NCBI GenBank assembly: GCA_017648525.1 | Contig: JAGCIP010000030.1 | Span: 1-6,740 of the forward strand | Source: Clostridia bacterium | GTDB lineage: Bacteria > Bacillota > Clostridia > Christensenellales > Borkfalkiaceae | DNA length: 6,740 nt | Reading direction: 5' to 3' | Shown: positions 1 to 4,736 of the stretch, piece by piece | Layout: each line of letters begins with the position of its first letter | Position numbering within the stretch: position 1 is the first letter of the stretch | Notes under the pieces: generated by a model | What the model was told of the DNA's origin: nothing | Databases searched by the model: none | What the model saw: only the letters and a program-made list of their open reading frames with translations | Position numbers and translations under genes: made by a program

Positions 1-303
1 AAGTGCGTCGTAATTTTTTATTTGGTAATCTTCGGTCACCTTTAACTTTTCAAGATTTTTCCTTAAAAGGTTAAGGCTGTTTCTATCAGCGTCGTTAAAA
101 GTGACAAATTTAGCACCACGAGAAAGGGCTTCAATACCCATAGCCCCCGTTCCGCAAAACAAGTCCAAAAATTCCGCTCCGTAAATACGATTTTGCAAAA
201 TATTAAAAAGGCTTTCTCTTGTTTTATCAGAAGTGGGGCGAATTTTATCGCCGTCAAACCCACTTAAAACTCTGGATTTATATTTCCCGCCGACTATTCT
301 CAA
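1..303 (-). CDS. rsmD: 16S rRNA (guanine966-N2)-methyltransferase RsmD, N-terminal part
   Basis: RsmD uses S-adenosylmethionine to methylate N2 of G966 in 16S rRNA on the small ribosomal subunit. Only the first 101 codons are in the window; the C-terminal half, including the family's catalytic NPPY/DPPY motif, lies beyond the left edge. Visible are the family N-terminus (MRIVGGKYKSRVL, then RPTSDKTRESLFNIL) and the SAM-binding motif I, DLFCGTGAMGIEALSRG, at about residues 44-60. The start is a TTG at 303-301, with Shine-Dalgarno GGAG at 314-311 seven bases upstream. It overlaps the stop codon of the membrane-protein gene (TGA at 302-300), so the two are translationally coupled in one operon. 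An ATG at 310-308 is in another frame and stops after nine codons. Identification is from clear motif recognition. Confidence 0.93.
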   Translation of the reverse strand, partial: MRIVGGKYKSRVLSGFDGDKIRPTSDKTRESLFNILQNRIYGAEFLDLFCGTGAMGIEALSRGAKFVTFNDADRNSLNLLRKNLEKLKVTEDYQIKNYDAL

Positions 304-893
304 TTTTCATCTCCGTAAATTTGGCGTTTCTTTTCTTTGATAATATTTCTTTGGCGTTCCATTTTTCTTCCACCCAAGATGTAAGGAATACCGGTTGAAA
401 GAGAAAGAATAGGCAAAGCGATTAGTGAAAAGTAATAATGCCAAGACGCAAGTTCGCCAAAAAATAAGGACGCAAACGAATAAAAATCAGCGTAAATAAA
501 AGCGGAAATAGCGCCGACATTTAAATAAGTCGGGTCGATAAAATTAACGATAATAGCGTGAATAATAAGCATAATCACAAGTGGCGCACAGGCAACCAAA
601 CCAAAAATAAAGCCTTTCCACTCCTTAAATTCTTCTTTAAGTTTAAGCGGGCGGTCTTCACCCGTTCTAACAATAATCTTGCGTTCTAAATCGTTTGAAA
701 TGCGTACACGGAGCGCAAGTTCGCCTTCTTTATAAGAAGTTGCGCAAACGATAACTAAATATAGCCCAAGATTTAAAAGGCTTAATGCTAATCTAAGCCA
801 AAAATTTTGCACAGTCATTATAACTAGTGCGACAACGGCCGTAAAAATAAGATATATGAACGACATAAAAGATTGTTTAATAAAATACCACAT
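300..893 (-). CDS. Five-helix integral membrane protein, function unknown
   Basis: A 197-residue protein I do not recognise as a named family. It has five likely membrane helices at about residues 8-28, 31-51, 94-117, 124-145 and 151-172. A charged loop (about 53-92, rich in E, K and R) separates helices 2 and 3, and a basic tail follows the last helix (GGRKMERQ and on to the end). The charge distribution suggests that both the loop and the tail are cytoplasmic. The start ATG at 893-891 has AAAGG at 903-899 five bases upstream, and a near-consensus promoter lies at 930-958. The gene is first in an operon with rsmD, whose TTG start overlaps its stop. The coupling points to co-expression with a housekeeping gene but does not reveal a function. 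Confidence 0.85.
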   Translation of the reverse strand: MWYFIKQSFMSFIYLIFTAVVALVIMTVQNFWLRLALSLLNLGLYLVIVCATSYKEGELALRVRISNDLERKIIVRTGEDRPLKLKEEFKEWKGFIFGLVACAPLVIMLIIHAIIVNFIDPTYLNVGAISAFIYADFYSFASLFFGELASWHYYFSLIALPILSLSTGIPYILGGRKMERQRNIIKEKKRQIYGDEN

Positions 894-929
894 AATAACC
901 TTTATAAAAAACTTTTTATTTACCGTTTA

Positions 930-958
930 ATTTTAACATAGCCGAGAGCGATTGTCAA
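930..958 (-). promoter_or_regulatory. Sigma-A promoter of the membrane protein-rsmD operon
   Basis: On the minus strand a consensus -35 box TTGACA (958-953) is followed after exactly 17 bases by TAAAAT (935-930), with an extended-10 TG just before it. Transcription would start near 923, about 30 bases before the start codon. Confidence 0.85.
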
Positions 959-961
959 CCG

Positions 962-996
962 ATATAAAAATCAAAGCCCAACTTTCGCTGGGCTTT
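962..996 (-). terminator. Rho-independent terminator of the lipoprotein gene
   Basis: A perfect 8-bp inverted repeat, AAAGCCCA (973-980) and TGGGCTTT (989-996), with an 8-base loop. Read on the minus strand it is followed by GATTTTTATA. It begins about ten bases after the lipoprotein stop codon and ends just upstream of the next operon's promoter, so it insulates the two units. Confidence 0.88.
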
Positions 997-1005
997 ATTA
1001 ACTTA

Positions 1006-1461
1006 TTAAGCGTTTTTAATTGCGGTTGTAACGTCATTAAACGCAAGCGGGTTAATGCAAATAACCAAACAATTACCGTTCGCTAATCCTTTCTCTACTA
1101 ACGCATTGTAGAACTCGTCTGCAGAGCCGTCGTCTTTTATATCTTTAACAAGCCCTTGCATAGTTTCACTATCTGCGTAAAATTCTTTCATATCTTCGGT
1201 TGCCTTAAATTCAAAAACGACTACCACGCCCGCTTTAAGCATATCTTTTACAGGGACGGTTTCTAAATTACTAAATAAATGTGCCGTTACGGCAACTTCG
1301 CTTTCATTTTGCATCTTTTCAGCAGTTTCATCACTTTCAATTTTTTCATAACCTATATTTGCAAGCGCCTTTTCAACTTTGCCATAAGACGAGCAAGCAA
1401 CCATAGATACACATAAAAGCATAGCTAATGCCACAGTTAAAATTTTTGCTAATTTTTTCAT
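1006..1461 (-). CDS. Small secreted lipoprotein, function unknown
   Basis: A 151-residue protein with a type II signal peptide: KK at residues 2-3, a hydrophobic core of about 14 residues, and the lipobox SMVAC with the lipidated cysteine at residue 23. The mature 129 residues would be anchored on the outer face of the cytoplasmic membrane. They are mixed alpha/beta in appearance, with a hydrophobic strand AGVVVVFEFKA near 77-87 and an acidic stretch (DIKDDGSADEFYNAL) near 106-120. No named domain is recognised. The ATG at 1461-1459 has AGGAG at about 1475-1471. A TATAAT box lies further upstream but lacks a good -35. The gene stands alone, between a BRCT-exonuclease gene in the same direction and its own terminator. 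Lipoprotein status is well supported; substrate or partner is unknown. Confidence 0.88.
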   Translation of the reverse strand: MKKLAKILTVALAMLLCVSMVACSSYGKVEKALANIGYEKIESDETAEKMQNESEVAVTAHLFSNLETVPVKDMLKAGVVVVFEFKATEDMKEFYADSETMQGLVKDIKDDGSADEFYNALVEKGLANGNCLVICINPLAFNDVTTAIKNA

Positions 1462-1483
1462 TTTTATTTTCTCCTTTTTCTTT

Positions 1484-1489
1484 ATTATA
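1484..1489 (-). promoter_or_regulatory. Possible -10 box of the lipoprotein gene
   Basis: TATAAT on the minus strand, 22 bases upstream of the lipoprotein start codon. No convincing -35 hexamer sits 16-18 bases away (AGTGAA at best). The promoter is therefore weak or activator-dependent, or the gene is read from the upstream exonuclease transcript. Confidence 0.4.
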
Positions 1490-1494
1490 ATATA

Positions 1495-1509
1495 GAAAGT
1501 TCAACTTTC
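1495..1509. repeat. 15-bp palindrome upstream of the lipoprotein gene
   Basis: GAAAGTT-C-AACTTTC is a perfect 7-bp inverted repeat with a single central base. It lies between the exonuclease stop codon and the lipoprotein -10 box. The one-base centre makes an RNA hairpin terminator unlikely; an operator for a dimeric regulator fits better. This is inference. Confidence 0.45.
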
Positions 1510-1521
1510 ACTCAAATTACT

Positions 1522-2643
1522 CTATTTTTCTTTGTTTTTTATCACTTCGCCGATAGTTGCTGGGGCTGTTTGGTCGGAATAAGCGTGTTTTGTCTTGTTT
1601 TTAATAAATCTTTCCACCGCCTTGTTTATAGGCTTATCAAGTTCTAATTGATTAGTCTTTAATATTTTTATCAACTCGTCAACGCCTATAATCTTTATTT
1701 CTTTGCCCTTGCTAACACATTGTAAAGCAACTTCTAACTTTTTGCAATAGACCCCTTGCCCGTCGTCGGTTGGAATATCGTATCTAACGAAAATATCACA
1801 CTTTGACGGAGCGGTAACGCAAGTCCCACCTGCGTTTTTAATCTTTTGTATAAACCAAAGAGTGCGATTATAATTCGCGCGCTCATAGTTTTCACTAAAA
1901 CAAATGCTCTTTCCTTGAATTTCTTGTATAGGGTTTTTCAAGCGCTGATAAACAAACCGCCTAAACAGTCTTAAAACGTTATATCTGTCGCCGTTTATAA
2001 GGTCAATGCCGTTTTTGGCGCAGTCTTCAAGATATTTTTTATAATTCCGCTTTTGCGCAACTGTCTTTGCGTAGTTTTTTATTTCCCCTTTACAGTTAGG
2101 CGTTTTTATTAATAGTTGCTCTAAACTAACTTTCGTCTTTTCACAAAGCGCTTTTGCAACCAACATAGTAAGGCGAGCATCTACCCCCGCAGAGTGTACG
2201 TTATCGCCCGTTTCAATGCCAAGTTCTTTGCACATATTAACAAGCGAAGTGGCGTTTTGCGTGTTGGTATGCTCTTTATAAATTTCCACAACGTCCGCAT
2301 ACTTAAAATCGGGCGTAGGCAAGCCGTATCTCATACAGTCGTCGCCTATATGCACAGCGTCGCCACCAACGGTATGCCCTACTATTATTCTATTGTTTGC
2401 GGTAAGTAAAGGGAAAATTTGCGGATATACCTGCTTAAATAAAGGGCTGTTATCGTAATCTTGTTTTTTATAGTTAAGCATATGCGCCAAAACGTAACGG
2501 TCAAACTCTGCAGACGGGTTTATTAAAATGTTTTTTTCTTCTATAACAGAAAAATTATTATCAACTAAAACGTAGCCGAATTCACAAAGTTTGCCCCCGT
2601 CCTTACAGTTGGCACACTCTATATCTATAAACAGATAATCCAT
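1522..2643 (-). CDS. DEDDh 3'-5' exonuclease with C-terminal BRCT-like domain (DnaQ-like)
   Basis: A 373-residue protein of the RNase T/DnaQ exonuclease superfamily. These enzymes remove nucleotides from 3' ends using two metal ions. Motif Exo I is FIDIE, with D7 and E9. Exo II is the GHTVGGD segment, with D95. Exo III is HSAGVDARLT, with H150 and D155, the DEDDh signature, so all catalytic residues are present. A basic linker (about 180-240) leads to a BRCT-like region at about 242-328: GKSICFS at its start, the GG pair at 272-273, a CDIFV strand near 282-286, and a KEIKIIGVDELIKIL end. A basic tail follows. This architecture resembles the epsilon-like exonuclease-BRCT proteins of Firmicutes, which act in DNA repair or processing rather than as PolC's own proofreader. 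The ATG at 2643-2641 has AAAGGG about 11 bases upstream, and the gene has its own strong promoter. The exonuclease call is firm; the BRCT call is from pattern only. Confidence 0.85.
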   Translation of the reverse strand: MDYLFIDIECANCKDGGKLCEFGYVLVDNNFSVIEEKNILINPSAEFDRYVLAHMLNYKKQDYDNSPLFKQVYPQIFPLLTANNRIIVGHTVGGDAVHIGDDCMRYGLPTPDFKYADVVEIYKEHTNTQNATSLVNMCKELGIETGDNVHSAGVDARLTMLVAKALCEKTKVSLEQLLIKTPNCKGEIKNYAKTVAQKRNYKKYLEDCAKNGIDLINGDRYNVLRLFRRFVYQRLKNPIQEIQGKSICFSENYERANYNRTLWFIQKIKNAGGTCVTAPSKCDIFVRYDIPTDDGQGVYCKKLEVALQCVSKGKEIKIIGVDELIKILKTNQLELDKPINKAVERFIKNKTKHAYSDQTAPATIGEVIKNKEK

Positions 2644-2676
2644 ACGATAAATTTCCCTTTTACTTTTCTAATAGTT

Positions 2677-2705
2677 ATTCTATCATAAAAAAGTAAATTT
2701 TTCAA
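2677..2705 (-). promoter_or_regulatory. Sigma-A promoter of the exonuclease gene
   Basis: On the minus strand TTGAAA (2705-2700), a 17-base spacer, and TAGAAT (2682-2677) with an extended-10 TG upstream. Transcription would start near 2670, about 27 bases before the start codon. Confidence 0.82.
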
Positions 2706-2727
2706 GCCCCTATCGTTAAAAAGGCTC

Positions 2728-2865
2728 TTACCTAAAAACTAAAAGCAAAATCACAAAAATCACGCTCTTTATTAGCCAACTCGCAATAGAAGAAGTCGTA
2801 TAGGTAATTTTTTCGTAATCCTTTTCCACAAGCGTTTTTTCATTAAAAATTTTTTCGCTAAACAT
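2728..2865 (-). CDS. 45-residue single-span membrane peptide
   Basis: A short open reading frame of 45 codons. The ATG at 2865-2863 is preceded at good spacing by a very strong GGGGGAT ribosome binding site, which is the main argument that it is real. The N-terminal half is charged (MFSEKIFNEK, then VEKDYEKITY). Residues about 26-44 form one hydrophobic helix broken only by K33 (SIASWLIKSVIFVILLLVF), and the protein ends in arginine. It would be a tail-anchored or single-span membrane peptide with its N-terminus in the cytoplasm. No family is recognised. Upstream are a TATATT -10 box and an 18-bp dyad; downstream there is only a weak hairpin, so some read-through into the exonuclease gene is possible. 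Confidence 0.65.
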   Translation of the reverse strand: MFSEKIFNEKTLVEKDYEKITYTTSSIASWLIKSVIFVILLLVFR

Positions 2866-2890
2866 AATTTATCCCCCTGCGTTTTTTTAT

Positions 2891-2896
2891 AATATA
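2891..2896 (-). promoter_or_regulatory. -10 box of the small membrane peptide gene
   Basis: TATATT on the minus strand, about 25 bases upstream of the start codon. TTGTCA (2913-2908) lies 11 bases upstream, too close for a normal -35. An overlapping TATAAA (2892-2887) would give a 15-base spacer. The promoter probably depends on, or is blocked by, whatever binds the dyad at 2907-2924. Confidence 0.5.
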
Positions 2897-2906
2897 CTGC
2901 GCAAAG

Positions 2907-2924
2907 ATGACAAACGCCTGTCAT
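2907..2924. promoter_or_regulatory. Operator-like dyad ATGACA-N6-TGTCAT (chromosomal copy)
   Basis: A perfect 6+6 inverted repeat with a six-base spacer, lying over the -35 region of the small membrane peptide promoter. The same dyad, with three of six spacer bases also shared, recurs at 6098-6115 in front of the GIY-YIG gene. A dimeric transcription regulator is the natural reader; its identity is unknown. Confidence 0.5.
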
Positions 2925-2960
2925 AAAAAAGTAAAAATTTTATCTAAATTAAAAAACTAA

Positions 2961-2989
2961 TTGTAAAAATTATAATAATGTGATATAAT
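2961..2989 (+). promoter_or_regulatory. Strong promoter of the structured RNA
   Basis: TTGTAA (2961-2966), a 17-base spacer, and a perfect TATAAT (2984-2989) with an extended-10 TG at 2981-2982. The predicted start, 2996, is exactly the first base of the closing stem of the RNA downstream. Confidence 0.85.
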
Positions 2990-2995
2990 ACTTTC

Positions 2996-3192
2996 GGCAC
3001 ACAAACTAAATCATAGAGAAAATGAATATGCGCAAAGAGTAAAATTTTCTTTTTGGGCAATACTTTCAGTTATAAATTTGTAAAAATTGCGAATTCCAAA
3101 CTGGAAGTGTAAATCATTTTCTTTAAGTTTGTGTGCCAAACAAACTGGGGTTTGCGTTTTATGTGCGTTAACTTCGGTTAGCGCACTTTTTT
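2996..3192 (+). ncRNA. Structured RNA, 6S-like (or a leader attenuating the downstream gene)
   Basis: About 197 nt from a predicted start to an intrinsic terminator, with no open reading frame that has a ribosome binding site. P1 is a perfect 12-bp helix (2996-3007 with 3126-3137). After a six-base bulge on the 5' side, P2 is another 12 bp with one G-U (3014-3025 with 3114-3125). Then comes an asymmetric bubble: five bases on the left (3026-3030) and 22 on the right (3092-3113), the right side carrying a TTCC/GGAA hairpin (3094-3106). The apical part is closed by CGCAA/TTGCG (3031-3035 with 3087-3091). Long closing helix, central bubble with a 3'-side hairpin, apical stem and about 200 nt length are the 6S RNA plan, so ssrS is the leading guess. 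I did not recognise the primary sequence, and a cis-regulatory leader of the Rho_N gene is the alternative. Confidence 0.6.
3163..3192 (+). terminator. Intrinsic terminator between the structured RNA and the Rho_N gene
   Basis: A 10-bp stem with one G-U, GTGCGTTAAC (3163-3172) and GTTAGCGCAC (3177-3186), on a stable TTCG tetraloop, followed by six T residues. It ends only six bases before the ribosome binding site of the next gene. No promoter lies between, so that gene must depend on read-through. Confidence 0.92.
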
Positions 3193-3207
3193 ATTTTAAG
3201 GGGAAAT

Positions 3208-3525
3208 ATGGATTACACGGCAGAACAATTAAATCAAATAAGCATACACAGTTTAAGAAATATCGGTAGAGAAATAGGGGTTAAAGCGCCCTGCTCTTTA
3301 ACCAAAAATATTTTAATTGCCGAAATTATTGCAATTAAAAGCGGAAAAAAAGAGCCTTGTGCCACCACAAAAAAAGGACGCCCACCAAAAAAGCACATTA
3401 AAGAAAAGATTTTAACCAAAAAACAAAATCAAGTCAAAAAAACAAATTCAAGTAAAAAAACTAAAAAGCAAATAATAGAAACAATACTCAAAGAAATAAA
3501 ATCAACCCTAAACAACCTTTTATAA
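3208..3525 (+). CDS. Small Rho_N-domain, AT-hook-like, lysine-rich protein
   Basis: A 105-residue basic protein. Residues about 5-44 match the Rho termination factor N-terminal (SAP-like) fold: two helices around the LRNIGREIGVKAP turn, then SLTKNILIAEIIAIKSG. In Rho this domain helps bind nucleic acid, and stand-alone copies occur in many Bacillota. It is followed by a KKGRPPKKH segment (55-63), an AT-hook-like GRP core, and a long lysine-rich linker. The last 18 residues form a probable amphipathic helix (QIIETILKEIKSTL). A DNA- or RNA-binding, nucleoid-type role is inferred. The ATG at 3208 has AAGGGG (3198-3203) close upstream. The gene lies directly behind the terminator of the structured RNA and has its own terminator, so it may be controlled by attenuation. 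Confidence 0.8.
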   Translation: MDYTAEQLNQISIHSLRNIGREIGVKAPCSLTKNILIAEIIAIKSGKKEPCATTKKGRPPKKHIKEKILTKKQNQVKKTNSSKKTKKQIIETILKEIKSTLNNLL

Positions 3526-3559
3526 AAAATCGCCACCCAAAAGGGTAGCGATATTTTTT
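3524..3559. terminator. Bidirectional terminator after the Rho_N gene
   Basis: ATCGCCACCC (3529-3538) and GGGTAGCGAT (3543-3552) pair except for one C/A mismatch, around an AAAA loop. On the plus strand a run of T residues follows (3554-3559). On the minus strand the A run at 3524-3529 supplies the T tract for the tRNA-Thr that once read into it. Confidence 0.85.
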
Positions 3560-3603
3560 GGAGCTGGTGACGGGATTTGAACCTGCGACCTGCTGATTAC
3601 GAA
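3559..3603 (-). pseudogene. tRNA-Thr(CGU) 3' remnant; attachment site of the integrated element
   Basis: On the minus strand these 45 bases are the 3' part of a tRNA. In order: anticodon loop TTCGTAA (3603-3597, anticodon CGT), the 3' strand of the anticodon stem TCAGC (3596-3592), a five-base variable loop, the T arm GCAGG-TTCAAAT-CCCGT (3586-3570), acceptor 3' strand CACCAGC (3569-3563), and TCCA (3562-3559). The 5' half (acceptor, D arm, first anticodon-stem strand) is absent; AT-rich sequence starts right at the loop. The T stem has an A/C mismatch at its middle pair, as expected of a copy no longer under selection. Tyrosine recombinases often cross over in the anticodon loop and leave such a displaced 3' end, with the intact tRNA at the other junction. 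The CGU-threonine reading is firm; the att role is inference. Confidence 0.85.
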
Positions 3604-3654
3604 ATATATTAATTACCTAAAACAATTTTTTTTAATGCTCGTAAAACACCTGTT

Positions 3655-3709
3655 TTTTGTAGATTTTTTATATTATGTACCTTTGTTTATAAGTTTTGTA
3701 TTTTTTGTA
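3655..3709 (+). repeat. Three TTTTGTA direct repeats beside the attachment site
   Basis: TTTTGTA occurs at 3655-3661, 3694-3700 and 3703-3709, twice within a longer TTTTTTGTA. The 127-base stretch between the tRNA remnant and the first element gene (3604-3730) holds nothing else that I can identify. Short direct repeats 50-110 bases inside an attachment core are where arm-type integrase or Xis sites usually lie. In such AT-rich DNA they could be chance. Confidence 0.35.
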
Positions 3710-3730
3710 AATCCAAATAAACTATGTAAT

Positions 3731-4336
3731 TTACTCAAAGTTCCTTACAGCTTTTTTTACACTTTTTAATTCTTCTATAATTCTATCCTTTTCTTTTTCT
3801 AAAGCGTTGTTGTGTATATTTACTATTGTATCTAAAATTTCTTTCTTGATTATTTCACATATTTTAGATTGAAATTTATTTATTTCAATTTCAGAATAGT
3901 CTTTTAATAGTTTTTTAACTATAGGCTCAAAATTTTTTGACTTTAAAATTTGTCTTGCCGTTTCACTTGGAGACCATTGCTTTAATTCACTTAATCCAAT
4001 CTCTTTCTTAAATACATTATTTAATTTTAATTGTTCGTTATATAGCCGTGAATAAAGTTCGCTCTTCTTTTTTAACCTATCAATTTCTTTCTTATCACCG
4101 ATCTCAACTATTTCAACAGGAACTTCTAATCCATAATTATTCATTATAAATTTAGAAAAATTATCGATTGGTATATTATTCTTTTGATAATATCCAACTA
4201 TTTTTTTAATATTTTCTAAACTAATAGGTTTTCCTATACACCAATTATTAACTGTATTCTCAAAAACACCTATTTCTTCGGCAAATTTCTTTTGAGTTAA
4301 ACCCAAATCTTTCTTAATTATTTCTTTTAATTCCAT
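3731..4336 (-). CDS. XRE-type helix-turn-helix regulator with long helical C-terminus
   Basis: A 201-residue protein. Residues about 5-50 form an XRE-like helix-turn-helix (LGLTQKKFAEEIGVFENT, recognition helix near 25-34, then NIKKIVGYY). The remainder is almost wholly helical and charged, with probable coiled coils near 80-110 and 175-200, and is not a recognised domain. It could serve in oligomerisation or signal sensing. The ATG at 4336 is preferred over a GTG three codons earlier because AGGTG (4347-4343) sits six bases upstream of the ATG and contains that GTG. A 23-base dyad lies immediately upstream. It is divergent from the excisionase-like gene, the layout of a repressor controlling an element's excision/replication genes; that role is inferred. 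Confidence 0.78.
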   Translation of the reverse strand: MELKEIIKKDLGLTQKKFAEEIGVFENTVNNWCIGKPISLENIKKIVGYYQKNNIPIDNFSKFIMNNYGLEVPVEIVEIGDKKEIDRLKKKSELYSRLYNEQLKLNNVFKKEIGLSELKQWSPSETARQILKSKNFEPIVKKLLKDYSEIEINKFQSKICEIIKKEILDTIVNIHNNALEKEKDRIIEELKSVKKAVRNFE

Positions 4337-4347
4337 ATCTAACACCT

Positions 4348-4370
4348 AAACCACAATACTGTTGTGGTTT
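4348..4370. promoter_or_regulatory. 23-base operator-like dyad between the XRE and excisionase-like genes
   Basis: AAACCACAA (4348-4356) and TTGTGGTTT (4362-4370) are a perfect 9-bp inverted repeat around TACTG. It directly abuts the ribosome binding site of the XRE gene. Its centre contains AATACTGT (4355-4362), which recurs inverted as ACAGTATT at 4403-4410. On the plus strand it is followed by T residues and could also end transcription, but no gene reads into it from the left. Confidence 0.55.
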
Positions 4371-4402
4371 TTTATATTTTTTCAAAAAAAATTTTTCCTT
4401 AT

Positions 4403-4410
4403 ACAGTATT
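4403..4410 (+). promoter_or_regulatory. Second ACAGTATT half-site, overlapping a -10 of the excisionase-like gene
   Basis: ACAGTATT mirrors AATACTGT at 4355-4362 with 40 bases between. It overlaps a possible -10 box, TATACA (4400-4405), of the excisionase-like gene; the -35 is poor. Two inverted half-sites bracketing a divergent promoter region fit repressor control by the adjacent XRE protein. Confidence 0.35.
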
Positions 4411-4439
4411 TAAACAAGAAAAAATAAGGAGAAATTATT

Positions 4440-4637
4440 ATGAACTACACAGTTTCAAGAATGAAAACTATCAAACAATCTTTTGAAGAAATCAAAAAAC
4501 TAGACCCCGATACAGCTATAAGCCAATGGTTTATACGCTCACTTTGTAAACAAGGTAAAGTCAAACACTTTATGACAGGTACTAAAATCCTTGTTAATTT
4601 TGATGACCTTATTAACTATTTAAACTTTATAAATTGA
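4440..4637 (+). CDS. Excisionase-like small helix-turn-helix protein
   Basis: A 65-residue protein of the excisionase/HTH_17 type found in many Bacillota mobile elements. The pattern is MKTIKQSFEEIKKLDPDTAI at 8-27, a winged-helix core SQWFIRSLCKQGKVKHFMTG (28-47), and the closing TKILVNFDDLINYLNFI, in which a short strand and helix read the DNA as in Xis and MerR-like folds. Such proteins either assist integrase in excision or act as small transcription factors for the replication genes. The ATG at 4440 has a perfect AAGGAG at 4426-4431, eight bases upstream. It lies divergent from the XRE regulator and 99 bases ahead of the rep gene in the same direction. No integrase is nearby, so the excision role is not proven. 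Confidence 0.72.
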   Translation: MNYTVSRMKTIKQSFEEIKKLDPDTAISQWFIRSLCKQGKVKHFMTGTKILVNFDDLINYLNFIN

Positions 4638-4660
4638 TACTTATTACCTTGATTTAATAA

Positions 4661-4703
4661 TGTAATGAAGTGTCACAAATTTTAATCAGTTTACTTCATT
4701 ACA
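4661..4703. repeat. 11-bp inverted repeat upstream of rep; candidate origin or regulator site
   Basis: TGTAATGAAGT (4661-4671) and ACTTCATTACA (4693-4703) are a perfect inverted repeat around a 21-base loop. It ends 33 bases before the rep start codon. It lacks a T tract, so it is not a normal terminator for the gene upstream. A hairpin directly beside an HUH initiator gene is a natural candidate for the double-strand origin or for a Rep-binding autoregulatory site. Confidence 0.5.
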
Positions 4704-4736
4704 CTCACTTAATCTTAAAGTTTCGGAGTGTATATT

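Noticed and set aside
63..263. 66-codon minus-strand open frame
   Set aside because: It lies in another frame of rsmD, has no ribosome binding site, and the RsmD frame has unmistakable motifs.
2194..2409. 71-codon plus-strand open frame
   Set aside because: Antisense to the conserved Exo II and Exo III part of the exonuclease; no ribosome binding site or family resemblance.
2700..2730. Hairpin GAGCC/GGCTT after the 45-residue peptide gene
   Set aside because: Only five pairs with a long loop, and it overlaps the exonuclease -35; too weak to call a terminator.
3087..3269. 60-codon plus-strand open frame
   Set aside because: It runs through the structured RNA and its terminator and into the Rho_N gene out of frame, without a ribosome binding site.
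3234..3419. 61-codon minus-strand open frame
   Set aside because: Antisense to the Rho_N gene; its hydrophobic look comes from complementing lysine-rich codons.
4728..4736. GTG start for Rep three codons upstream
   Set aside because: The GTG overlaps the GGAG that serves the ATG at 4737 and has no ribosome binding site of its own.
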